From CAZOKZ01 sp964580585 (GTDB taxonomy: Bacteria; Sumerlaeota; Sumerlaeia; SLMS01; JAHLLQ01): a stretch of DNA of 64,000 bases. The position numbers and the translations under genes were made by a program. Below the pieces are notes generated by a model. It worked only from the letters and a program-made list of their open reading frames with translations, did not search any database and had not been told where the DNA came from. Positions 34,241-42,124 of this stretch are shown here, one piece after another (position 1 is the first letter of the stretch; every line of letters starts with the position of its first letter). The DNA is taken from the NCBI GenBank assembly GCA_964580585.1, contig CAZOKZ010000008.1, positions 1-64,000 of the forward strand. The letters are read 5' to 3'.

Positions 34241-35224
34241 ATGAGCGAAGAATTAGAACAAGATGAAACCATAGTCGTATTGCTCGCATTGGGAAATCCA
34301 AGCGAAGCCGTCGCTCTTGAAAACCACCTGAACTCCAAGTTCCCAGGTGCGATGGAGATTTATCGTGCCCCGTCGGGTTTCGATGCCATGAGCCTGGCGA
34401 TGAACCGTCCTCGGATTGTGCTCCTCGATCAACGCCTGCCCGACGTGATGGGGTTGGACATGATCGACCCGATTCGCGATCAAATAGGTCTGAACAACTA
34501 TCTGATTTTCATCGGCGGTTCCGGCAAAGGCGGCATGCGCCCCGGAATGCGCGACGAAGCGTTGAAACGCGGTGCCTCGGCTATCTGCGACCGTCCCGTG
34601 GACGTCGAATGGCTGACGAAGATGTTGCACCAGCTTCTCTATCCCGAAATTCCCGATCACCCGCACTTGCACGGATTGGAACTATTGGACCTGATCCAGA
34701 TGTTCCACCAAAAACGATGCGATCGCACGATGCGAATCTTTGCCCACGATGGACGCGTGGGATCGATTTATATGAACAAGGGTGAAATCACCCACGTCGA
34801 AGCGGGCGCGATGCAGGGCTTTTCGGCGGTGCTCGACTTGATGCGCTGGACCGAAGGACGCATCGTGGTGTACGACGCGCTTCTGTCTTCGGAAAAAACA
34901 AACGATTCGCCGACCATGCACCTGATCATGGAAGCGGCGCGTATGATGGACGAGGAAAGTCCGGAGTCGGGCGAATTCAACACAGACGATATTTTCGAAG
35001 AACAAACGCCTGAACCTATCCACGAAATCGAACAGGAAGCGCGCGGCCCAGAAGTGGAAAGCGTGCTGACCGCGCTCGATAGTGTGTTTGATTCGAGCGA
35101 TGAAAATCCAGTGACCGAGCCGTTGTTCCCGGGCGACGATGGCGACGATTCGGATGGCAAAAAACGCAAAGACGATACGCTCAGCATCCCGGCGTTGGAC
35201 CTGGATTTCGATTTCGACGCGTGA
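34241..35224 (+). CDS. Receiver-like plus DUF4388 (PATAN) signalling protein
   Basis: 327 residues. Residues ~10-130 form a receiver-like domain with the acceptor-position Asp D63 (VLLDQRLPDVMGLDM). The N-terminal acidic pair is weak, so phosphorylation is uncertain. Residues ~145-235 are a DUF4388/PATAN domain (LHGLELLDLIQMFHQKRCDRTMRIF...GSIYMNKGEITHVEAG), common in gliding, motility and exopolysaccharide control. The last ~90 residues are acidic and disordered, ending in a short DLDFDFDA motif. A terminator follows. Confidence 0.82.
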   Translation: MSEELEQDETIVVLLALGNPSEAVALENHLNSKFPGAMEIYRAPSGFDAMSLAMNRPRIVLLDQRLPDVMGLDMIDPIRDQIGLNNYLIFIGGSGKGGMRPGMRDEALKRGASAICDRPVDVEWLTKMLHQLLYPEIPDHPHLHGLELLDLIQMFHQKRCDRTMRIFAHDGRVGSIYMNKGEITHVEAGAMQGFSAVLDLMRWTEGRIVVYDALLSSEKTNDSPTMHLIMEAARMMDEESPESGEFNTDDIFEEQTPEPIHEIEQEARGPEVESVLTALDSVFDSSDENPVTEPLFPGDDGDDSDGKKRKDDTLSIPALDLDFDFDA

Positions 35225-35284
35225 TTTGATCTACCATCCGCTTTCGCCAAGGCTTCAGCGGATAAACGAAAACACGGAATATAA

Positions 35285-35316
35285 AAGCCCTGCGGCAACT
35301 CGCAGGGCTTTTCTTC
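35285..35316 (+). terminator. Intrinsic terminator of the DUF4388 gene
   Basis: AAGCCCTGCG/CGCAGGGCTT stem (35285-35294 and 35301-35310) with a 6-nt loop and TTCTTC tail. Confidence 0.85.
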
Positions 35317-35362
35317 ATGCTGATGTTTTTCTTCTCGAATACCCCCTGGAATATTCGATGGA

Positions 35363-35752
35363 TTACTTAATCACTGCTCCGATTGGTGCCAAGGTCGTGT
35401 CGATGTACAAAATACTTTGTTGCGGGATTAATTTCACTTTGCGAGGTGAAAGAATATCATCATTCTCTGATTCTTCCTCAGGTTCAAGAATCACCCATTC
35501 CGGCGTAACATCCAGCAGCCTGCCGCTGATTCTAAATTGATTTTCTTCAAAATCAAGCATTCCAGCACGGTTTTCGGCAGCAATACCAAACGCATCCTTT
35601 CGAAAATAAACCGTGCAATCGTTTCTAATCGCACCTATCAAAAGGGATTCACCCGCCTCTGGTCGGGGATAGTCATACTTTTTTGAAGTCTGCGCTCCCA
35701 TAATCGCCACGGCGGCAACGATAACCAAAGCAGGCAAATACCATTTCTTCAT
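35363..35752 (-). CDS. Small exported protein of unknown function
   Basis: 129 residues from MKKWYLPALVIVAAVAIMGAQ, a signal peptide or anchor, with AGGA eight bases before the ATG. The mature part is beta-rich with an SH3- or OB-like feel (AGMLDFEENQFRISGRLLDVTPEWVILEPEEE...). No family recognised. It is the last gene after carbamoyltransferase, SxtJ and DUF5989, 55 bp past DUF5989. AT-richer than those genes. Confidence 0.7.
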   Translation of the reverse strand: MKKWYLPALVIVAAVAIMGAQTSKKYDYPRPEAGESLLIGAIRNDCTVYFRKDAFGIAAENRAGMLDFEENQFRISGRLLDVTPEWVILEPEEESENDDILSPRKVKLIPQQSILYIDTTLAPIGAVIK

Positions 35753-35807
35753 TGCGTAATTCCTCACTTCGTTTTGCTTGGGCAACCAGACGGTTAGCCA
35801 CTTCCAC

Positions 35808-36020
35808 TCAGAACAGCGCGTAGATAAACGGCGCGGCAGCTCCGCCGCCGACAACAACCAGGGCGCCGACGAGCACGAGGACGATGATGATCGGCGTCAG
35901 CCACCATTTTTTGTTATAACGCAGAAAGTAGAAAAACTCGGAAACCAGGCTTTGCGAACCTTCGCTGGCTTCGGTTTCGAAATCCGATGCCTCGTTTTGT
36001 TTTTCGTCGTTGTCGCTCAT
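35808..36020 (-). CDS. DUF5989 family membrane protein
   Basis: 70 residues from the ATG at 36020 (AAGGAG nine bases upstream; the TTG at 36041 is less likely). An acidic N-terminus precedes LVSEFFYFLRYNKKWWLTPIIIVLVLVGALVVV and ends APFIYALF, which is the DUF5989 signature. Such proteins sit next to SxtJ and NodU/CmcH carbamoyltransferases in many phyla, but their biochemical role is unknown. 17 bp after sxtJ-like. Confidence 0.88.
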   Translation of the reverse strand: MSDNDEKQNEASDFETEASEGSQSLVSEFFYFLRYNKKWWLTPIIIVLVLVGALVVVGGGAAAPFIYALF

Positions 36021-36037
36021 GGCATGGGACTCCTTGG

Positions 36038-36457
36038 TCAAATCTGGCGGAAGTAAGTCGAGGGTTTGCGTGTGGTGTCGCGTTTGATCCAGTAGGTTTT
36101 TGACTCAGGCTCGAATCGACGCGTCATGGGATCGTAACCAACCAACCGCATGAGGAGGCCGATGGGGGTCATGAACAAATAATACAACGCCGATAGAAGT
36201 ACATGGGATACCACCCAGCCAATCGGAAAAACGGCGTAGATCATTCCCACGTAAATAAGCCGCATGAACGGCGGACGAATCAAGCCCACAATGGCAACGA
36301 CGCCAGCCACGCACCACAGCGGCACGGCGACGTTCCACAAACCGAATTTGTGAATTAAAATTCCGCCCACCAAGGCCCAAAACGCGGGAAACCAAATGCC
36401 GGCGAACTGGCGTAGTTCCCGGTTCGAAGGGGTTTTGTTGATTTTGAGCAAGGCCAT
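36038..36457 (-). CDS. SxtJ family membrane protein
   Basis: 139 residues with about three transmembrane segments (FAGIWFPAFWALVGGILI, VPLWCVAGVVAIVGLI, VGMIYAVFPIGWVVSHVLLSALYYLFM) and the family tail GLLMRLVGYDPMTRRFEPESKTYW. SxtJ is named from the saxitoxin cluster and always accompanies a carbamoyltransferase, but no activity is known. 11 bp after the carbamoyltransferase stop. Confidence 0.9.
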   Translation of the reverse strand: MALLKINKTPSNRELRQFAGIWFPAFWALVGGILIHKFGLWNVAVPLWCVAGVVAIVGLIRPPFMRLIYVGMIYAVFPIGWVVSHVLLSALYYLFMTPIGLLMRLVGYDPMTRRFEPESKTYWIKRDTTRKPSTYFRQI

Positions 36458-36468
36458 GGGGAGGTTCC

Positions 36469-38307
36469 TTAATCCAGCTCGAACTGAGCGAGGTATTCAT
36501 CGACCTCGAAGTGTTTGGCTTCGGGTTGTTCGTCCTTGAGCAGCACGAAATCCTCGAGCACGAGCACATCCATGTTCGTGCCCATGAAGCAGCGGTAGGC
36601 GTGCTCGGGCGAGCAAACGATCGGTTCGCCGCGAACGTTGAAGCTGGTATTAATCACGACGGGACAGCCGGTTCTTTCCTCGAATTTCTTCAGCAGCTTA
36701 TAATAACGCGGGCGTCGCTCGGGATCGACGGTTTGCAGTCGCGCCGAATAATCCACGTGCGTGATTGCGGGAACTTCAGAGCGATGGACCTTGAGCAGGT
36801 CGAGGCCTTTGAGGTCTTTTTCGCTGCCGTCCAGTTGCGTGCGTTTGCTGTTGGCAACGGGCGCGACAAGCAGCATGTAGGGGCTTTCTTCGTCCGGTTG
36901 GAAGTCGAAAAATTCGGGTGCGCGTTCGTTCAGCACCGAGGGGGCGAACGGACGAAACGATTCGCGGAATTTGATTTTCACGTTCATTACGGTTTGCATG
37001 GCGTCGCTGCGTGGATCGCCGAGAATGCTGCGTCCGCCGAGTGCGCGCGGCCCAAATTCCATTCGTCCGTGGAACCAACCGATGACTTTTTCCGATGCAA
37101 TCAGGTCGGCGACGCGGTCGCAAAGGGTGTCCTCGTCCGGCAGGCGTTGGTACTTGGCGCCAATACTGTCGAGGTATGTCTGAACGTCGTCGTTCGTGAA
37201 CGCGGGACCGAGCAACGACCCCGATTGGCTGTCGGTGGGTTTGACGGCGCGGGGTTTCTTAAGCAGTTGGTGCCAGATGAGTAGCGCAACACCCAGCGCG
37301 CCGCCGGAATCGCCTGCGGCCGGTTGAATCCAAACGTTCTCGAAGGGGCCTTCGCGTAAAATCCGGCCGTTGCCGACACAGTTCAGGGCCACGCCACCCG
37401 CCAGGCAGAGGTTTTTCATGCCGGTTTGCTCGTGCACGTATCGGGCGCATTTCAGCATGACCTCTTCGGTAACTTCCTGAACGGACGCGGCAAGATCCAT
37501 GTCGCGCTGTGTGAGTTGGGACTCGGCTTTGCGTGGCGGAGCGCCGAAGAGTTCGTGGAACTTCGGCCCCGTCATGGTCAGGCCCTGGCAGTAGTTGAAA
37601 TACGCCATGTCCATGCGGAACGAGCCGTCGTCTTTGACATCGATCAAGTGTTTGCGAATGAGGTCGGCGTATTTCGGTTCGCCGTAAGGCGCGAGGCCCA
37701 TCAGTTTGTATTCGCCCGAGTTGACTTTGAAGCCGCAATAATACGTGAACGCGGAGTAGAGCAGACCGATCGAGTGCGGGAAGTGAATTTCGTGCGTCAG
37801 TTCGATTTGGTTGCCACGCCCGACACCATAACTGGTTGTCGCCCATTCGCCGACACCGTCGAACGTGATGATAGCGGCTTCCTCGAAGGGTGAGGGGAAA
37901 AATGCGCTGGCGGCATGGGATTCATGGTGTTCGGGAAAAACAAAACGTTTCTTGTACTCGCCTTTCAGGCTCTTGCGCATTTCGCGCGGCAGATGGAGTT
38001 TCTGATGAAGCCACAAAGGCAAGGCTTGCATGAAGGACGGGAACCCGGCGGGCGCAAAGGCGAGGTAGGTTTCCAGCAAACGCTCGAATTTCAGGAACGG
38101 TTTGTCGTAAAAACCCACGTAGTCGAGCTGGTCTGGTGTCAAGCCCGCTTGCTTGAGGCAGTAATCGACGGCGTGTTGAGGAAATTCGTGGTCGTGCTTT
38201 TTGCGGGTGAAGCGTTCTTCCTGGGCGGCAGCAACGATTTCCCCGTCGATAATGAGGGCGGCAGCGGAATCGTGATAATAGGCGGAAATGCCGAGTATGG
38301 CAGTCAT
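36469..38307 (-). CDS. NodU/CmcH-type O-carbamoyltransferase
   Basis: 612 residues from MTAILGISAYYHDSAAALII. These enzymes activate carbamoyl phosphate with ATP and transfer carbamoyl to a hydroxyl of a sugar or antibiotic. The N-terminal Kae1-like domain holds the iron/ATP motif H127, H128, H131 (PEHHESHAASAFF) and the FDGVGEWATTSYG block. The C-terminal YrdC-like domain includes NTSFNVRGEPIVCSPEHAYRCFMGTNMDVLVL. First gene of a four-gene operon. A nearby epimerase and GT2 suggest a cell-surface sugar acceptor; that is inference. Confidence 0.94.
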   Translation of the reverse strand: MTAILGISAYYHDSAAALIIDGEIVAAAQEERFTRKKHDHEFPQHAVDYCLKQAGLTPDQLDYVGFYDKPFLKFERLLETYLAFAPAGFPSFMQALPLWLHQKLHLPREMRKSLKGEYKKRFVFPEHHESHAASAFFPSPFEEAAIITFDGVGEWATTSYGVGRGNQIELTHEIHFPHSIGLLYSAFTYYCGFKVNSGEYKLMGLAPYGEPKYADLIRKHLIDVKDDGSFRMDMAYFNYCQGLTMTGPKFHELFGAPPRKAESQLTQRDMDLAASVQEVTEEVMLKCARYVHEQTGMKNLCLAGGVALNCVGNGRILREGPFENVWIQPAAGDSGGALGVALLIWHQLLKKPRAVKPTDSQSGSLLGPAFTNDDVQTYLDSIGAKYQRLPDEDTLCDRVADLIASEKVIGWFHGRMEFGPRALGGRSILGDPRSDAMQTVMNVKIKFRESFRPFAPSVLNERAPEFFDFQPDEESPYMLLVAPVANSKRTQLDGSEKDLKGLDLLKVHRSEVPAITHVDYSARLQTVDPERRPRYYKLLKKFEERTGCPVVINTSFNVRGEPIVCSPEHAYRCFMGTNMDVLVLEDFVLLKDEQPEAKHFEVDEYLAQFELD

Positions 38308-38573
38308 GCGGAAATCCTTATCAGGGCCAGAAAACGCCTCGGGAGCCTGACGAATGGAAAGGCGGGAGTCAACAGGGACGCGTTCGGTTTTTCGCCGCGC
38401 CCGGTTCCCCGCAGCCATGCCCTCGCCTTGTCACGCGGCTTGCTCCTGCGGACGCAACCCGCGCGCCAAGGCTCCGCCGAACCGGGCGCGGCAATGGGTC
38501 GTGCGGTGGCGCTTGACCTTTTCATCGCGCGCGTCAAACTGTTCAGGAAGTGAAACCGTTTCCGGAGCCCTCC

Positions 38574-38957
38574 ATGGCAGGTTCGCCGAAAACCATCTGT
38601 GTCATCGACAACGACCGCGTGATTTGCGATCAGATGCGGCTCGTGTTCGAATCGCGCGGCCATCGGTGTTTGATTACGCACGACGGAGAAAGCGGGCTTG
38701 AGGAAGTTCGCCGCGTGCGGCCCGACCTCGTCGTGCTCGACATTCAGTTGCCGAAAATGAACGGGTACCATTTGCTGACCGAGTTGAAAAAGGACGAAGC
38801 GTTGGCGTCGATTCCGGTGTTTGTACTGACAGGGTTGACTGCAGAAGACCGGCGTTCGGACGAAGACTGGCGGCGTTCGCTGGAGGTCGCGGCCTTTTTG
38901 AGCAAACCGTTCGATCCGCTCGTGGTGGTGGCGAAGTTTGAAGGAATGGCAACGTAA
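38574..38957 (+). CDS. Single-domain response regulator
   Basis: 127 residues from the ATG at 38574 (GGAG eight bases upstream). The receiver domain is complete: acidic pair DND near residue 12-14, phospho-acceptor D56 (LVVLDIQLPKMNGY), switch Thr in VFVLTGLT and the conserved Lys in FLSKPFDP. No output domain. It is divergent from the carbamoyltransferase operon and has no adjacent kinase. Confidence 0.9.
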   Translation: MAGSPKTICVIDNDRVICDQMRLVFESRGHRCLITHDGESGLEEVRRVRPDLVVLDIQLPKMNGYHLLTELKKDEALASIPVFVLTGLTAEDRRSDEDWRRSLEVAAFLSKPFDPLVVVAKFEGMAT

Positions 38958-38960
38958 GTT

Positions 38961-39065
38961 TTCAGTTTTTAGTTCACAGTAAATAGTAATGTTTCGTTGA
39001 CTGTTTTTTCTGAGGAAAACAGACAGACTTCTGTAAACTGTAAACTAAAAACTAAGAACTAAAAA
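38961..39065. repeat. Inverted microrepeats of TTTTTAGT/CAGTAAAC type
   Basis: The left arm 38961-38991 (TTTCAGTTTTTAGTTCACAG...) and the right arm 39030-39065 (...TAAACTAAAAACTAAGAAC...) are imperfect inverted copies of 8-bp-like units. They fill the gap between two convergent genes. The 20-mer at 38965-38984 is identical to 5648-5667. Confidence 0.8.
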
Positions 39066-40109
39066 TCACCCCAACATCTCCGCTGTCTCTATTAATATAT
39101 CGTCCAAACTCTTTGTAATATCCCAAGCGGGATAGTGCGTTTTGAATTTAGACAGGTTTGAATAATAACAAATGTGGTCGCCGGCGCGGGCTTTGTCGGT
39201 ATAATCGTATTCGAGTTTCGCGCCCGTTAGTTTTTCAATGCGGGCGATGGCTTCCAACACCGATGTCGCGTTTCCCGGTCCGCCGCCGATGTTATATACT
39301 TCGCCGGGGCGGGGCGCTTTTATATATTCCTCGATTGCGCGGCATACGTCGTAACTATGAATATTGTCGCGGACTTGTTTGCCTTTATAACCAAAAATCG
39401 TGTATTTAATTCCACGTACGGCGCATTTGACGAGATAATTCAGAAACCCGTGCAATTGCGCGCCGCTGTGAGCCGGGCCTGTCAGGCACCCACCACGCAA
39501 ACACACCGTGTTCATGCCGAAGTACCGTCCGTATTCCTGGACCATCATGTCGGCGGCGACTTTCGACACACCGAACAGGCTGTGCATCGATTGGTCGATA
39601 CTCATCGTTTCATCGATGCCCGCTCGGTCGGATTCGCGGTCGAATTCCCAACGCGTATCGAGTTCAACAAGCGGTAACGAATTCGGCGCGTCTCCGTAAA
39701 CTTTGTTGGTGCTGGTGAAAACGAACGTCGCTTCGGGAACGGTCAGACGCGCGGCCTCCAGCAAGTTCAGCGTGCCGTTGGCGTTGACCTCGAAATCGTC
39801 GAGCGGCATGCGCGCGGCCAGATCGTGCGAGGGTTGCGCCGCGCAATGGATAATTACGTGCGGTTGGACTTCTTCCATCACACGGCGGGCGAAATCACGG
39901 TCGCGGATGTCGTTGTCGTAATGGGTAAAGTGCCGCGTTGAGGCGCGCAGCCGATCGAGGTTCCAGGTCGTGTCACCGTCGGGTCCGAAAAAGGTACGAC
40001 GCATGTTGTTGTCGATGCCGACGATTTCCCACCCAAGGGCGTCGAAATGCGCAACGCATTCGGACCCGATCAGTCCGCTGCTGCCGGTAATGATAACGCG
40101 TTGGCTCAC
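39066..40109 (-). CDS. NAD-dependent sugar epimerase (CDP-paratose 2-epimerase-like)
   Basis: 347 residues, extended SDR fold. The NAD motif is GSSGLIGS. The regions CAAQPSHDLAARMPLDDFEVNANGTLNLLE and SLFGVSKVAADMMVQEYGRYFGM then GGCLTGPAHSGAQLHGFL resemble the CDP-paratose/tyvelose 2-epimerase group. The catalytic YxxxK appears as FGVSK, with Phe in the Tyr position. It may supply a nucleotide sugar for the nearby glycosyltransferase. Confidence 0.85.
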   Translation of the reverse strand: MSQRVIITGSSGLIGSECVAHFDALGWEIVGIDNNMRRTFFGPDGDTTWNLDRLRASTRHFTHYDNDIRDRDFARRVMEEVQPHVIIHCAAQPSHDLAARMPLDDFEVNANGTLNLLEAARLTVPEATFVFTSTNKVYGDAPNSLPLVELDTRWEFDRESDRAGIDETMSIDQSMHSLFGVSKVAADMMVQEYGRYFGMNTVCLRGGCLTGPAHSGAQLHGFLNYLVKCAVRGIKYTIFGYKGKQVRDNIHSYDVCRAIEEYIKAPRPGEVYNIGGGPGNATSVLEAIARIEKLTGAKLEYDYTDKARAGDHICYYSNLSKFKTHYPAWDITKSLDDILIETAEMLG

Positions 40110-40285
40110 GTGGTGAAGGTCTCCCGTCCGGATAGTTCACCGGGGAATAAGCGTCAGAGAGGCGGGTGGCAAGCGGGAAGCACTCTGGAGGTTTCCAAAG
40201 TTCACAATCTCGGCGATGTGTGTTTGGAAGAGGACGCAATCTCTGCAATTCCGCTTGGCCGTGATTAGGAATACGGGGAAACATC

Positions 40286-41248
40286 TTGGACCGTCCTTGT
40301 GAGGCGGGCAATTTTGTCGCGGGGAATTGTGTCGGAATGACCGAGCCGGTCGAAAAGCCGTCGTTGGATATCAGCCTGATCATCGTGCACCGCAACGGGG
40401 TGCAGTTACTCGACGATTGCCTCGCGTCGTTACCGGAAGCCTGCGCGGGTCTCACGTGGGAAGCGATCGTCGTCGATAATGGCAGTACAGACGGCAGTAT
40501 GGCGATGGCACGCAAAAAATTTCCCGACGCGATCTTGATTGAAAATGCTGATAACAAAGGGTTTACACGCGCAAATAACCAGGGATTTGACGTGGCGCGC
40601 GGTCGGTATCAGGTCTTGCTGAACAACGACACGGCCAGTAAACCCCAGGCGTTTACCCGGGCCGTCGAGTACCTCGATGCGCATCCGGATGTGGGCGTGG
40701 CGGGATTGAAGCTGCTGAACGCCGATGGTTCGCGGCAGCTTTCCTGCCGTCGATTTCCCAGTTTCCAGCAAGCACTCTTCAATCGCTACAGTCTGCTGAC
40801 GCGCTTGTTTCCCGATAATCCTTATTCAGCCAGTTACCTGCTTTCGCACGTGGACGAGGACGAAACGCGCGACGTGGATTGGGTTAGCGGTGCCTGTCTG
40901 ATCGCTCGGCGCGAGGTCATTGAGAAAATCGGCGGCCTGGACGAGCGTTTTTTCATGTACTCGGAAGACGTGGATTTTTGTCTGCGCGTCTGGCAGGGCG
41001 GGTGGCGTGTGGTGTATGCGCCAGTGGGCGAGGTGTTTCACTACATTGGCCAAACATCGTCCAAATACCCGTTCATGCCGTTGGTCGAGCGCCACAAGTC
41101 GATGTACCTATTCTACAAAAAGCATTATAGCCGCGAGCTGATCTTCCTCGATCTGGCCACAGCGACGATGGTGTTTGTGCGGTGTGTGTTTTACCTCTTG
41201 GCGGCGTATTGGAAGTGGCTGAAACGCCATAAAGAGGCTGCTGCGTGA
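40286..41248 (+). CDS. Family 2 glycosyltransferase
   Basis: 320 residues from a TTG with GGGGA six bases upstream; an ATG at 40337 is an alternative start. GT-A fold: ISLIIVHRNGVQLLDDCLASL, nucleotide-binding VVDNGSTDGS, DxD-like LLNNDTA, and acceptor motifs DWVSGACLIARR and FFMYSEDVDFCLR typical of rhamnosyl/WbbL-like GT2 enzymes. A C-terminal hydrophobic helix (LATATMVFVRCVFYLLAAYW) anchors it in the membrane. It overlaps the next gene. Confidence 0.92.
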   Translation: MDRPCEAGNFVAGNCVGMTEPVEKPSLDISLIIVHRNGVQLLDDCLASLPEACAGLTWEAIVVDNGSTDGSMAMARKKFPDAILIENADNKGFTRANNQGFDVARGRYQVLLNNDTASKPQAFTRAVEYLDAHPDVGVAGLKLLNADGSRQLSCRRFPSFQQALFNRYSLLTRLFPDNPYSASYLLSHVDEDETRDVDWVSGACLIARREVIEKIGGLDERFFMYSEDVDFCLRVWQGGWRVVYAPVGEVFHYIGQTSSKYPFMPLVERHKSMYLFYKKHYSRELIFLDLATATMVFVRCVFYLLAAYWKWLKRHKEAAA

Positions 41249-42078
41249 TGACACCTTATCCGATAGCGTTTGCCGTGGGTTTCGTGGCGGTGGCGTTGGC
41301 CCAGGCGTTGGTTCCCGCCAGCGTACCGAAAACGTTGAAGGTCGATCCGGGTCGCGAGCCGCAGCCTGTCGGCCATGGTTTGTGGGTGGGGCTCATGTTG
41401 GCGACGTTGGGTTTAGGAATTTTCCAGGATCGCCTGCCGGTGTTGCCTAACATGCGCACCCAGGGCATTCCCTCGATGACCTGGTTGTTCGTGGGGGCGC
41501 TGCCCGTGATGTTGGCGACGCTCTATAGTGACTTTCATCGTCCCAGCAGCGAACGCCACGCGGTGGGGCTTCTGGGGTCGGGCGTGGGGCTTTACGCAGT
41601 TGGGTTTTCGATCTTTGTGCTCTCGTCGCCACTCGGTGGAACAGTAAACGTCCTGCCGCTTTGGCAGGTTGTGCTTACGATCCTGTGGTTGTTCCTGTTG
41701 GCGAGCATCGTGGAACTCGTCAGCCTGGTTCCCATGGGGGTCACGCTGTTTGGGCTCGCGTTGTCGGGCATGGCGTGGGTCATTGGCGGCACCCAGCAAT
41801 CGGTGGCGTCGTACGCGCTCGAAGGTCTGATTGGCGGTGCGTTGGTGGGGCGGGCATTAACCGATGCGGTGCTGCGGCGTTCGCGTCCGCTGGGGAAAAC
41901 CGAGGTTTTTGTGCTCGGGTACTGGCTGACGGCGATGACGAACGTGGCGTTTTTGAAGAGCGTGGCGCTTGCGGGTTTCGTGTTGCCACTCGGAGCGCTG
42001 GCAGTAGGAATTATCCTCCTGACGTTGAGAGCATTCGAACGCAGCCTGCTGCTGCGCGACGCCCCGCGCGCGGAGTGA
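41248..42078 (+). CDS. WecA/MraY-like membrane protein lacking catalytic Asp residues
   Basis: 276 residues with about eight transmembrane helices. ATG at 41248 overlaps the GT2 stop by one base (a GTG three bases earlier is possible). The layout resembles polyprenyl-phosphate N-acetylhexosamine-1-phosphate transferases: VDPGREPQPVGHGLWVGL where WecA has the D-x-P-x-x-RK...GG segment, LYSDFHRP where the DD motif stands, and VELVSLVPMGVTLFGLALSG where NxxNxxDGxDGL stands. D-to-S, D-to-P and other changes remove the known catalytic aspartates. Probably not an active transferase. Confidence 0.55.
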   Translation: MTPYPIAFAVGFVAVALAQALVPASVPKTLKVDPGREPQPVGHGLWVGLMLATLGLGIFQDRLPVLPNMRTQGIPSMTWLFVGALPVMLATLYSDFHRPSSERHAVGLLGSGVGLYAVGFSIFVLSSPLGGTVNVLPLWQVVLTILWLFLLASIVELVSLVPMGVTLFGLALSGMAWVIGGTQQSVASYALEGLIGGALVGRALTDAVLRRSRPLGKTEVFVLGYWLTAMTNVAFLKSVALAGFVLPLGALAVGIILLTLRAFERSLLLRDAPRAE

Positions 42079-42124
42079 TGGATCGGGTCAGGGGAATTAT
42101 CTAACTCACCAGGATTTAGACGTC

